This document shows, one piece after another, positions 51,272 to 59,875 of a stretch of DNA of 64,000 nt. The position numbers were made by a program, and so were the translations under genes. The notes beneath the pieces are model-generated. The model saw only the letters and a list, made by a program, of their open reading frames with translations, was not told the origin of the DNA and did not search any database. This stretch comes from Paenibacillus silvisoli (GTDB taxonomy: Bacteria > Bacillota > Bacilli > Paenibacillales > Paenibacillaceae): the NCBI RefSeq assembly GCF_030866765.1, contig NZ_CP133017.1:3020001-3084000 (forward strand). Reading direction: 5' to 3'. Each line of letters begins with the position of its first letter. The stretch's first letter is position 1.

Positions 51272-53248
51272 ATGCGTACATACTCGCTGCAGGAAGAGCA
51301 GGCAAATCGAAGACGGGAGCTGTCCTATATCGACGATTATCCGGATATCGAGCGGTTTCACCGGCATCCGTTCCGGCGCTATTTGGACCGGTTGAATGCC
51401 GATTATTTGGTCAAACGAAAGACCGCGCTCAAGGGAGTGAAGGACAAAGAGGCGGCGTTGGCCTATCGGCAGCAGGTTAGGGATGCATTTCGGGCGGCGG
51501 TCGGTCCGCTGCCGGAAGATGCCGGCGGAAATGCGTTTCTGAAGGGGACGCTTGATCAGGGAAGCTATTGGATTGACAAGGTGTGCATGGAAACCGCGCC
51601 GGGGCTGTTCGCAACCGCAAATTTCTATTATCCGAAGCAGAGAAACGGTCCGCTGCCGGCGCTGCTGCTGTTCTGCGGGCATGCGAATGAAGGGAAAGCA
51701 TATGGATCGTATGTCGCGTTCTGCGTCGAAGCGGTCATGAACGGCTTCTGCGTGCTGACGTTCGATCCGATTGGGCAAGGGGAGAGACGCGTACCGCTGG
51801 CGGAAGGTAGCTCCGGCGAGAAGTGGATGGAAGCGGTTGCCGCGCATTGCTTCCTGGATGAGAAGCTCAGCTTGCTTGGCGAGCATCTCGGCGCGTACAT
51901 GATGCGCGATAATATCGCGGCACTGACGTATCTGTTGTCCAGGCCGGAGGTAGATGCGGCGCGCGTCGGCGTAACCGGCAATTCCGGCGGCGGCACGATG
52001 TCGGCGTATATAGGCGCCTACGATGATCGGATCAAGGCCGTTGCGCCGTGCTGCTACATTACCGAGCTTCGCTCGCTGCTGTACCGGATCATGGCGCAGG
52101 ACGCGGAGCAATGCTTGCCCGGCTTTATGGCGCTCGGGCTCGATCACAGCGATCTCGTGACCGCCGCGGCGCCGAAGCCGTACTTGATCAGCGCCGCTAT
52201 GTTCGATTTCTTCCCGATCGACGGCGTGCGCGACGCATTCATTGAATCGAAAAAGCTGTACCGGCTGCTTGAGGCGGAGGAGCAATTGGATCTGAGTGTC
52301 GTGATGAAGGGCCACGGGTTCTGGCATGACATGCGGGAGCAGGTGCTTCGGTTTTTCTGCCGCGTATTCGAGGTCGAATTCGCCACGGAGAAGTCGATCG
52401 ATTATGAGCGGCTGCCGGCGGAAGCCGAGTTGTTGTGTGTGGGAGCTGGGGATGCGACAGAAGATGCTCTGCTGAGTAAGGTCAAGGAGCGATTATTGGC
52501 GCTGCCAGCTCAGCGGCGGAATCTGGAGCTGCAGACGGTTCGGGAGCAGCTGAAGGAGCTGCTGCAGCTGCCTGCCGACAACGAGCTGCCGTCCGTGCCT
52601 TTAGCGTTTGACGAGAAAGGCGATTTCGCTTTCGAGTCGGAAGAGGGCATGCCCATCACAGGCTCGATTCACCGCTTCACGGATGGGCGGGATGTGGTCC
52701 GCGTTTGCCTAGCGATTGGCGGCATGAGCGGACAGGGGCTTGAGCAAGCGCGCGAGACTGGATACGATGCGGTGCTCGCGATCCATCCAAGGGGCACGGG
52801 ACCAGCGGCGATGGAGCCCGCATGCACCTTCGGCATGTTCGAGCCGGAGAAAGCGAGCGGCTACAATGCCCGGATGCTGGGCCGGTCGCTGCAAGGGATG
52901 CGCGCCTTGGATGCGCTGACCGCGATTAGCGGCTTGAAACGGACGCCTAGCTTCGAGCAGGCGGAGGTCACGTTATACGGGCAGGATGAGCATGCGCTGA
53001 CCGCCCTGTATGCCGCCGTGCTGAGCAGCGATTGCCATGGGCTGCTGGCGGCAGGCTTGCTGGAAAGCTTCCGGGCATTCGCCGAAGCGGAAGCGCATCG
53101 GTTCGAATCCGGCATCGTCGTACCGGGGCTGCTGCTTGCGTTCGATATTCCCGATCTGCTGCAGGTGCTGCAGCCGGAGGCCGTCCTCGTCGAGCGGTGG
53201 CTCGACCCGATGAGAAATCCGGTTCATGAAGGGACATCGAAGCGATGA
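51272..53248 (+). CDS. Acetyl-xylan-esterase-type alpha/beta hydrolase, two-domain
   Basis: A 658-residue cytoplasmic hydrolase. Residues about 110-380 are an AXE1/dienelactone-hydrolase-like alpha/beta domain: LLFCGHANEGK (oxyanion region), FDPIGQGER, the nucleophile elbow GVTGNSGGGTMSAY (Ser in G-N-S-G-G) and VVMKGHGFWHDM supplying the His. About 270 further residues form a second, diverged hydrolase-like domain (AIGGMSGQGL, AILHPRGTG-like) without a clear triad. It probably removes acetyl esters from imported oligosaccharides. AAGGAG is 15 bases from ATG 51272, so the start is uncertain. The stop overlaps the CysK-like gene. Confidence 0.78.
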   Translation: MRTYSLQEEQANRRRELSYIDDYPDIERFHRHPFRRYLDRLNADYLVKRKTALKGVKDKEAALAYRQQVRDAFRAAVGPLPEDAGGNAFLKGTLDQGSYWIDKVCMETAPGLFATANFYYPKQRNGPLPALLLFCGHANEGKAYGSYVAFCVEAVMNGFCVLTFDPIGQGERRVPLAEGSSGEKWMEAVAAHCFLDEKLSLLGEHLGAYMMRDNIAALTYLLSRPEVDAARVGVTGNSGGGTMSAYIGAYDDRIKAVAPCCYITELRSLLYRIMAQDAEQCLPGFMALGLDHSDLVTAAAPKPYLISAAMFDFFPIDGVRDAFIESKKLYRLLEAEEQLDLSVVMKGHGFWHDMREQVLRFFCRVFEVEFATEKSIDYERLPAEAELLCVGAGDATEDALLSKVKERLLALPAQRRNLELQTVREQLKELLQLPADNELPSVPLAFDEKGDFAFESEEGMPITGSIHRFTDGRDVVRVCLAIGGMSGQGLEQARETGYDAVLAIHPRGTGPAAMEPACTFGMFEPEKASGYNARMLGRSLQGMRALDALTAISGLKRTPSFEQAEVTLYGQDEHALTALYAAVLSSDCHGLLAAGLLESFRAFAEAEAHRFESGIVVPGLLLAFDIPDLLQVLQPEAVLVERWLDPMRNPVHEGTSKR

Positions 53249-54201
53249 GCGGACAACTGTTGAGCGGCGTACACCAAGCGATCGGCAATACGCCGATGGT
53301 TCATTTATCGCGGCTGACGGCCGGCTTCGAAGGAACGATCTATGCGAAGCTGGAGTATTTGAACCCCGGCTTCAGCAAGAAGGACCGGATCGCGCTTCAA
53401 ATTGTCGAGGAAGCCGAACGGGACGGCAGTCTGCAGCCCGGGCAGACGGTCGTCGAGCTGACGAGCGGCAACACCGGTACCGGTCTAGCGATCGTCTGCG
53501 CGGTGAAGGGATATCCGTTTATTGCCGTCATGTCCAAAGGCAATTCGTATGAGCGGGCCCGCATGATGATGGCGCTCGGCGCCGAGGTTGTGCTGGTCGA
53601 TCAGGCGCCGGGCTCGGTGCCCGGCCAGGTGTCGGGCGAAAGCTTGGCGCTGGTGGAGGCGGAGGCGCAGCGGCTCGTTCGCGAGAAGGGGGCGTTCCGG
53701 GCGGATCAATTCGAGCGGCTCGGCAACACGCACGCCCATGAATACTTCACCGCTATGGAAATGTGGGAACAAACAAAAGGCGAAATCGACGTATTCGTCG
53801 ACTTCGCCGGAAGCGGCGGTACATTTGCCGGCTGCGCCAAAGCGCTGAAGCGCTGCAATCCGGCTATCCGCTGTTATGTCATTGAGCCGGAGTCCGCGCC
53901 ATATTTGGCCGGTCAGCCGGTACGCAATCCGAACCACCGCATCCAGGGCGGCGGCTACAGCATGAAGCTTCCGCTGCTGGACCGGGAGGTCGTCACCGAT
54001 TATGTGACGGTATCGGATGAAGACGCTATTGGCGCGGCGCGCGAGCTAGCCCGTAAGGAAGGCATCTTCGCCGGCTTCTCCTCGGGCGCGAACGTTGCCG
54101 CCGCGCTTCGTCTGCTGAGCGAGCGGGAGCGCGGCGCACGGATCGCGCTCACCATCAACGATTCCGGCCTCAAATATTTAAGCACCGATTTGTACGCTTA
54201 A
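53245..54201 (+). CDS. Cysteine-synthase-family PLP enzyme
   Basis: A 318-residue fold-type II pyridoxal-phosphate enzyme. The PLP Lys is in LNPGFSKKDRIA (about residue 46), the substrate loop ELTSGNTGTGLA (about 71-82) and the phosphate loop FAGSGGTFAG (about 186-195) match cysteine synthase/cystathionine beta-synthase. The CysK active-site loop is normally N-P-x-x-S-V-K-D-R; here S-K-K-D-R. It overlaps the esterase gene by four bases (ATGA), an odd setting for cysteine synthesis, so a beta-elimination or replacement on another amino acid is possible. It ends two bases before the convergent AraC gene. Confidence 0.85.
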   Translation: MSGQLLSGVHQAIGNTPMVHLSRLTAGFEGTIYAKLEYLNPGFSKKDRIALQIVEEAERDGSLQPGQTVVELTSGNTGTGLAIVCAVKGYPFIAVMSKGNSYERARMMMALGAEVVLVDQAPGSVPGQVSGESLALVEAEAQRLVREKGAFRADQFERLGNTHAHEYFTAMEMWEQTKGEIDVFVDFAGSGGTFAGCAKALKRCNPAIRCYVIEPESAPYLAGQPVRNPNHRIQGGGYSMKLPLLDREVVTDYVTVSDEDAIGAARELARKEGIFAGFSSGANVAAALRLLSERERGARIALTINDSGLKYLSTDLYA

Positions 54202-54203
54202 CG

Positions 54204-56456
54204 TTAGACGCGCTCCACCTTGCGGAACTCGCTCGGCGTAACGCCCGTAAACTTCTTGAACATCCGGTTGAATGAATTGATATTCTGGTACCCGACCCGG
54301 GCGGCGGCGTCCTGGATTTTGACGTCCGAGCGGGAGAGCAGCTCCTTCGCCCGGCTTACGCGGATTAAGTTGACGTAATCGACGAAATAGGTGCCGGTCT
54401 TCTCTTTGAAGTACGTAGACAGGTAGCTTCGCGTAATGTTCAGCTTGTCGGCCATCATGTCGAGCGTAATGTCGCTGGCATAATGCTGCTCCAAATAGTC
54501 GAACACGAAGCTCGTAATATGATCCTTCTTCTCGCGCTTGCTCTTAATCAAATCCGTGAGCCGCGGCAGCCATTCTTCGAACAGCAGCTCCAATTCTTCG
54601 AACGTATGGCAGTGCTGGAGGCGGACCTGCATCGTTTGCAGCAGCTCGGAATCGAGCTGATTGACGATAAACGCCCGTTTCGTCCGGTCCACCATGCAGC
54701 TGACGAAGCTTGACACCTCATGCTCGGACGCCGCCTTCTTCCGCAGCGCCGCAAGCTCGCGCCTCACGAACTGCATCATTTGCGATTCGTTACCGTTCGT
54801 CAGACCGGCGTTCAGCTCTTCCTCCTGAGCGGGCATTAAGTAATAATTCGCCAGCTTCGATTCTCCGATGTTCCTCAGAATTTGATTCATGTCATTAAAT
54901 ACCCGGTGCTGCACGATTGATTTGACCTGCTCAAACGAAAGCTTGAACTCGTCCGGCTGCTCATAGCGGTCGCTGACCGCCATCGTCGAGAAGCAGTATG
55001 CTCGGTCCAGATCGAGCACGAGCTTAAAGCCTTCCAGCGTTTCATCCAAGCTTTGCTCGGCATCGTCGGAATAGATGACGGCGAGCAGCTGGTCGCTTTC
55101 CAGCTGGAGCGTCAGCGACTCCGGAAATTTTTCGGTCAATATTTTATTGATGTAAGCTCTGATGAATAAGGTCGCGCGTTCCTCGTCGTCGTCGATTTCC
55201 TCCAGCAGCTGAGGACGGAAGGTCAGCTTGAACAGGACGATCCGGTAAGGCTGGTTGCTCTTAATGAGATCCTTCAAGAAGCTCGCATTATTTCGTATAT
55301 TCCGTAATTGATTCATATAGGCAAAATGGCGCAGCAGCGAATTTTTCTCCTCCAAATTTTGGCTGATGTCGAAATTGGAATCGAGCAGGTGGCGGACCTT
55401 GTCTTGTATGATGGCAAACTCCTTGATGCCGCTGTTCTTCTGCCAAGGGAGTCCGGTCGTCAGCTGTTGGATCGATTGAACGAGCTGCTTGACCGGCCGG
55501 TTCAGACGAAGGCTGAACAGGAAGGAAGCCAGAATGCTGATCATGACGGCCAGCACGAGCAGCATGACGAAGGTGATGTTCCATTTGACCTGCGATATGC
55601 TGTCGTCCGGGATGACGTTCACATAGGTGAGCCCGCTCGTTTCGCCTTTTTTGAAGAAGTAATAATTGCTGCCGTGTCTGACGTAGCCGGTGTTTCCTTC
55701 GAAGCGCGGGAACGGTTCATGCTCCGCGGTGCTGCTCTCGAAATACGGCCGCTGCACGTCATCCAAAATGTAAAAATCGTCCGTAATGGACTGATGATAC
55801 GTATTGTAAAGCTTATTCGCATCGGCCAGGGCGACGATAAGGACCGACGGGTTGGTTTGATTTTTGATAATAATCGGCATGAGCTGTCGGGAGAGCTTCT
55901 TATTCGCAAAGTCGGTTTCGGAAAATTCGGAGGTCGGCAGGATGCGGGTGACATAGAGGTTATCGAACTGTGCCTTCCAGAAATCGTAGGAGTAGTCCGT
56001 GCTGTTGTAGTAGCGCTGGAACATGACGTCGGCGTCGGCGCCGCGCGATTTTTCGATCGTGACGTTGCTGTCCTTGAAATAGACGATCATATTTTCGAGA
56101 AAGAGCGATTGGTTCGTGAGGTATACCTGAATCGTGTCGATCAGTCTGCTGCCGGCCGCGTAGTCGAAATTCGTCTTGTCCAGCGCGGCGATTTGCTCGT
56201 TCATCGAAAAGGAAAGGACCGAGTTCTGGATCAGGCTGATTTTCGCTTCGTAGCTGTCGATCGTATTCTTCAAGTTGACGTTGTTGTACGTGATGACTTC
56301 ATCTCTGATGTGGCCCCGGTAGAAAAAAACGGAGTACAGGATAAACGAAACTAGCAGGATTACGATCGTCATATAGCTGATCAGGAGCCAGAAGAATAGA
56401 GAAGGCGACTTTATTCGAGCGTAAGGGAATTTCAGCAATGACGACATCCGATTCAT
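54204..56456 (-). CDS. Large membrane-anchored AraC-family regulator
   Basis: A 750-residue regulator. Membrane segment 1 is about residues 17-40, then an extracytoplasmic sensor of about 240 residues, segment 2 (around ITFVMLLVLAVMISILASFLF), a HAMP-like linker, a cytoplasmic region of some 280 residues, and a C-terminal AraC pair (DITLDMMADKLNITRSYLST; VKIQDAAARVGYQNINSFNR; GVTPSEFRK). Its last 100 residues closely match those of the 15282 regulator. The start at 56456 follows AAAGGG. It diverges from the 56655 operon, its probable target, and faces the CysK-like gene without a terminator. Confidence 0.9.
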   Translation of the reverse strand: MNRMSSLLKFPYARIKSPSLFFWLLISYMTIVILLVSFILYSVFFYRGHIRDEVITYNNVNLKNTIDSYEAKISLIQNSVLSFSMNEQIAALDKTNFDYAAGSRLIDTIQVYLTNQSLFLENMIVYFKDSNVTIEKSRGADADVMFQRYYNSTDYSYDFWKAQFDNLYVTRILPTSEFSETDFANKKLSRQLMPIIIKNQTNPSVLIVALADANKLYNTYHQSITDDFYILDDVQRPYFESSTAEHEPFPRFEGNTGYVRHGSNYYFFKKGETSGLTYVNVIPDDSISQVKWNITFVMLLVLAVMISILASFLFSLRLNRPVKQLVQSIQQLTTGLPWQKNSGIKEFAIIQDKVRHLLDSNFDISQNLEEKNSLLRHFAYMNQLRNIRNNASFLKDLIKSNQPYRIVLFKLTFRPQLLEEIDDDEERATLFIRAYINKILTEKFPESLTLQLESDQLLAVIYSDDAEQSLDETLEGFKLVLDLDRAYCFSTMAVSDRYEQPDEFKLSFEQVKSIVQHRVFNDMNQILRNIGESKLANYYLMPAQEEELNAGLTNGNESQMMQFVRRELAALRKKAASEHEVSSFVSCMVDRTKRAFIVNQLDSELLQTMQVRLQHCHTFEELELLFEEWLPRLTDLIKSKREKKDHITSFVFDYLEQHYASDITLDMMADKLNITRSYLSTYFKEKTGTYFVDYVNLIRVSRAKELLSRSDVKIQDAAARVGYQNINSFNRMFKKFTGVTPSEFRKVERV

Positions 56457-56570
56457 GAAAACAACCCTTTCGTTGTGGTCTGTTTTCAAGCCTGTATACA
56501 TCTATATTAAAGAATCCTTCACAATTCAACAATGGTCTTATTTTCATAACTTCACCCTATTTATGGGTAC

Positions 56571-56608
56571 TGCAAATAAAATGAACGAGTTCAAATACTG
56601 CTCGTTTC
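56571..56608. promoter_or_regulatory. Candidate control site upstream of the 56655 operon
   Basis: AATAAAATGAACGAGT at 56575-56590 nearly matches AATAAATGAACGAGT at 46656-46670, upstream of the importer operon. Here AACGAG pairs with CTCGTT 11 bases on. Two widely spaced operons sharing the site suggest a common regulator. The rest of 56457-56654 shows no gene. Confidence 0.4.
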
Positions 56609-56654
56609 GGCATTGGCGGCAATTCGCTATAGTTGGGGCAGGGAGATGAGATCG

Positions 56655-57851
56655 ATGATCAGAACGATTCGGCAGGAGGAAGCGAGGCAATCGCTCGAGC
56701 TGACGCAGGCAGCCTTTGCCGTCCGATTTTCGGACAATGACATGCAGGAACGGATTGCGAAAATGAACATGGAGCAGTTTCTGGGCTTTTATACGGACGA
56801 TCGGCTGGCCGCGCAGCTGGCGATTCTGCCGCTGCGGATCTATGTGCAGGGCGAGGCGTTTGAGATGGGCGGCATTGCCCATGTCGCTTCCTACCCGGAG
56901 CTGCGCAGGCAGGGGATGGTCGGCAAGCTGCTTGTTCGGAGCCTGGAAACGATGCGCGAGAAGGGGCAGGCCGTATCGATGTTGAATCCTTTCTCGTACG
57001 GCTTCTATCGGAAATACGGCTGGGAGTATTTCTCGGCGCACAACGTTTACACATTTGAGATGAGCGCCGTGCCTAAAGTTTCGGCGGTACCTTCCGGCGT
57101 AGTAAAGCGGAGTCAAGCGGGAGATTGGAAGCAAGCCGATCTCGTCTATGACGCCTATGCCAAACGTTACAACGGCATGCTGAAGCGGGACGAGAACTGG
57201 TGGCAGCGTCATGTATTCAATCGCAAGCTGGGCAGCATGGCGATTTATTATGCTCCCGGCGATGCGGGATCCGGCAGCTTGGAACCGAAGGGGTATATGC
57301 TTTATGACATTAAAGACCGGTTTATGAGCATCCATGAATTCGTCTATCTGGACATGGACAGCCGAAATGGCCTATGGCAGTTCATTGGCAATCATGATTC
57401 GGTCGCATCGAAGCTGAAGTTTACCGCTCCGGCCGATGATCCGTTTCTGTACGCGCTGTCCGAGCCGAAGGTGCAGCAGGAAGTGTTTGCGAACTTCATG
57501 GTGCGCATCGTCGATACCGCCGCGTTTGTGAAGCAATATCGGTTTGCGTCGAAGGTGGGTCCTGTTAGTTTGACGGTTAGGCTGCACGACGAGCATGCGC
57601 CGTGGAATAGCGGAATCTGGCGTATTGACGTTTGTGAAGACGGAACCGGGACTGCCGTGAAAGAGGAGACCGGGGCGGAAGGGACGGATGCTGCCGGCTG
57701 TACGATTCAGACGTTCTCGACGATGATGATCGGCTGCCAGCGGCCGGTTCAGTTAGCCGCACAAGGCAAGCTGGAAGGATCTATGGAAGCGGTTGCTGCT
57801 TGGGAGCAAGCGCTGCCGCGGCGCATCTCGTTCATGACGGATTTTTTCTAG
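56655..57851 (+). CDS. Eis-like GNAT acetyltransferase
   Basis: A 398-residue protein of the Eis/GNAT type: an N-terminal GNAT domain (about 1-150) with GIAHVASYPELRRQGMVGKLL (acetyl-CoA loop R-R-Q-G-M-V-G) and FYRKYGWEYFS, a second GNAT-like middle part, and an SCP2-like C-terminal domain. Such enzymes acetylate amines, including aminoglycosides; here an amino sugar is possible but unproven. GGGAG lies 10 bases before ATG 56655; ATG 56646 is too close. It opens the operon divergent from the AraC regulator. Confidence 0.82.
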   Translation: MIRTIRQEEARQSLELTQAAFAVRFSDNDMQERIAKMNMEQFLGFYTDDRLAAQLAILPLRIYVQGEAFEMGGIAHVASYPELRRQGMVGKLLVRSLETMREKGQAVSMLNPFSYGFYRKYGWEYFSAHNVYTFEMSAVPKVSAVPSGVVKRSQAGDWKQADLVYDAYAKRYNGMLKRDENWWQRHVFNRKLGSMAIYYAPGDAGSGSLEPKGYMLYDIKDRFMSIHEFVYLDMDSRNGLWQFIGNHDSVASKLKFTAPADDPFLYALSEPKVQQEVFANFMVRIVDTAAFVKQYRFASKVGPVSLTVRLHDEHAPWNSGIWRIDVCEDGTGTAVKEETGAEGTDAAGCTIQTFSTMMIGCQRPVQLAAQGKLEGSMEAVAAWEQALPRRISFMTDFF

Positions 57852-57870
57852 CGGGGAGGTCAAGATTTCG

Positions 57871-59088
57871 GTGAGAAGCTATGCATTCGTTGGCGCGGGC
57901 AATCGCGGCACTTACATGTACGCCGTCCCGATCAGCCGGGATTACGGGGATATCGCGCGCATCGTCGGCGTGTACGATACGAACGCCAAGCGCTCTTCCT
58001 TGCTGAAGCAGCGGACCGGCGGACAATTTCCGGTCTATGAGGATTTTGCCGGGATGCTGGCTGAGGGGAAGCCTGACGTCGTGATCGTCACGTCCGTCGA
58101 CAGCACGCATCATACGTACATCGTTCAAGCGCTGCAGGCGGGCTGCGATGTCATCACGGAGAAGCCGCTCACGATCGACGAGGAGAAGTGCAGGCTCATT
58201 CTGGATGCTGAACGGCGTACCGGTAAGCAGGTGACTGTGACGTTTAATTTGCGGTATATGCCGTTTATGGGCCGGTTGAAGGAAATGGCCGGCGAAGCTG
58301 CGCTCGGCACGATCACGCACGTCCATTTCGAATGGTTTCTGGATACGAAGCACGGCGCCGATTATTTTCGCAGATGGCATCGCAGAAAGGCGAACTCGGG
58401 CGGCCTGCTCGTCCATAAGTCGACGCATCATTTCGATATCGTCAATTGGGTGCTTGAGGATGAGCCGGCGGATGTGCATGCTTTCGGTTCGACCCGTTAT
58501 TACGGGCCGACCCGGAAGGAGCGGGGCGCGCGCTGTTACGGATGCTCGTATGCCGGCAGCTGCGAGTTTTACATGGATAGCCGCGAAGGCAGCGCGAAGC
58601 TGCTGTACGCCGATTGCGAGGACGAAGACGGCTATTACCGGGACAGCTGCGTGTTTGCGGACGAGATCGATATCGAGGACAGCGTCAGTTTGACGGCCCG
58701 GTACGCGCGCGGTGCGCTGATGAGCTATTCGTTAACGGCTTATTCGCCCTATGAAGGGTTTCGGATTGTCATCACCGGTACGAAGGGCCGGCTGGAAGCG
58801 GAATATTTGGACGGTTCGATCGGCCCTTATGCGGGGCAAACCGTGCAGAGCATGCGATTGATCGGGCGCGGCGGCGCGGTGGTTGAGATTCCGCTCGCCG
58901 AGGAGACGGGCGGTCACGGAGGCGGCGATGAGCGGCTGCTGCGGGCGCTGCTAGTCGGAAGCGACGGGTCTGATAGCCGGCAGGCATCCAGCCGCGACGG
59001 CGCGTTGTCCTGCGCGATCGGCTTTGCCGCTAACCGTTCGATTCGCGAAGGCCGGTCGGTCCGGATTGCGGATTTGAATCTATTTTGA
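57871..59088 (+). CDS. Gfo/Idh/MocA-family oxidoreductase with Cys-rich insert
   Basis: A 405-residue NAD(P)-dependent oxidoreductase. Rossmann start YAFVGAGNRGTYMYAVPI, EKP motif in DVITEKPLTIDEEKC, and the substrate-site GGLLVHKSTHHFDIVNW (His-His). A Cys-rich insert (GARCYGCSYAGSCEFY, then DSCVFADEIDIED, about 225-275) matches in kind that of the 11451 protein. It starts at GTG 57871, preceded by GGGGAGG. Operon partner of nagB and nagA. Confidence 0.88.
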   Translation: MRSYAFVGAGNRGTYMYAVPISRDYGDIARIVGVYDTNAKRSSLLKQRTGGQFPVYEDFAGMLAEGKPDVVIVTSVDSTHHTYIVQALQAGCDVITEKPLTIDEEKCRLILDAERRTGKQVTVTFNLRYMPFMGRLKEMAGEAALGTITHVHFEWFLDTKHGADYFRRWHRRKANSGGLLVHKSTHHFDIVNWVLEDEPADVHAFGSTRYYGPTRKERGARCYGCSYAGSCEFYMDSREGSAKLLYADCEDEDGYYRDSCVFADEIDIEDSVSLTARYARGALMSYSLTAYSPYEGFRIVITGTKGRLEAEYLDGSIGPYAGQTVQSMRLIGRGGAVVEIPLAEETGGHGGGDERLLRALLVGSDGSDSRQASSRDGALSCAIGFAANRSIREGRSVRIADLNLF

Positions 59089-59103
59089 GAGGGCGGGATT
59101 GGA

Positions 59104-59847
59104 ATGGACATTCACGTACTGGAAAACGCGCAGCAGCTAGGCGAGCAGGCTGCGGCGCACGCGGCCGTTATTTTGCAAGAGGCTATTGATCGTCAAGGGA
59201 AAGCGAGGCTGCTGCTGTCGACAGGCTCGTCTCAGTTTGAGTTTTTCAAGGCGCTCGTTGCCCAGCCGATCGACTGGAGCAAGGTCGAGATGTTCCACCT
59301 TGACGAGTATGCGGGCATTTCCGATACGCATCCGGCCAGCTTTCAAGCTTATTTGCAGGAACGGTTTATTCGGCAAGTCAATCTAGGCGGGTTTCATTTA
59401 GTGGACGGTACGGGCGATCTTCGCTCGACGATCGCGAGGCTGAATGCGGCGATTCAGGAGGCTCCGGTCGATCTCGCCATGATTGGGATCGGGGAGAACG
59501 CGCATATCGCGTTCAACGATCCTCCGGCCGATTTTGACACGGAAGAGCCGTATATCGTCGTTGAACTGGATGAGGCGTGCAAACGGCAGCAGGTTGGCGA
59601 AGGCTGGTTCGCCGGCATCGAGGATGTGCCTACCCATGCGATTACGATGAGCGTGCGGCAAATACTGAAGAGCAAGGTCATTTTGTCCTGCGTGCCGCAT
59701 GCCGTGAAAGCGAAGGCGATTAGGCAGACGCTGAACAGCGAAATCGCGCCTAACGTTCCGTCGACGATGCTGCGAACGCATCCGAATTGGACGCTCTATC
59801 TGGATCGCGAGTCGGCTGCGCAAACGGAACTGGCTGTGAAGGAATAG
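59104..59847 (+). CDS. nagB: Glucosamine-6-phosphate deaminase family protein
   Basis: A 247-residue NagB-type protein, which turns glucosamine 6-phosphate into fructose 6-phosphate and ammonia. Motifs: LLSTGSSQFEFF (phosphate loop), MFHLDEYAG (catalytic Asp), GIGENAHIAFNDPP and a C-terminal TMSVRQILKSK typical of the family. The GENAHIAFND stretch differs from the E. coli G-N-D-G-H-I-A-F-N-E, replacing Asp141 by Asn and Glu148 by Asp, as in a separate clade. It lies 15 bases after the oxidoreductase and 28 bases before nagA, so it is part of an amino-sugar operon. No strong ribosome site precedes it. Confidence 0.87.
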   Translation: MDIHVLENAQQLGEQAAAHAAVILQEAIDRQGKARLLLSTGSSQFEFFKALVAQPIDWSKVEMFHLDEYAGISDTHPASFQAYLQERFIRQVNLGGFHLVDGTGDLRSTIARLNAAIQEAPVDLAMIGIGENAHIAFNDPPADFDTEEPYIVVELDEACKRQQVGEGWFAGIEDVPTHAITMSVRQILKSKVILSCVPHAVKAKAIRQTLNSEIAPNVPSTMLRTHPNWTLYLDRESAAQTELAVKE

Positions 59848-59875
59848 CGGTTTGAGCTCGAAAGGAGGAGGCGGT

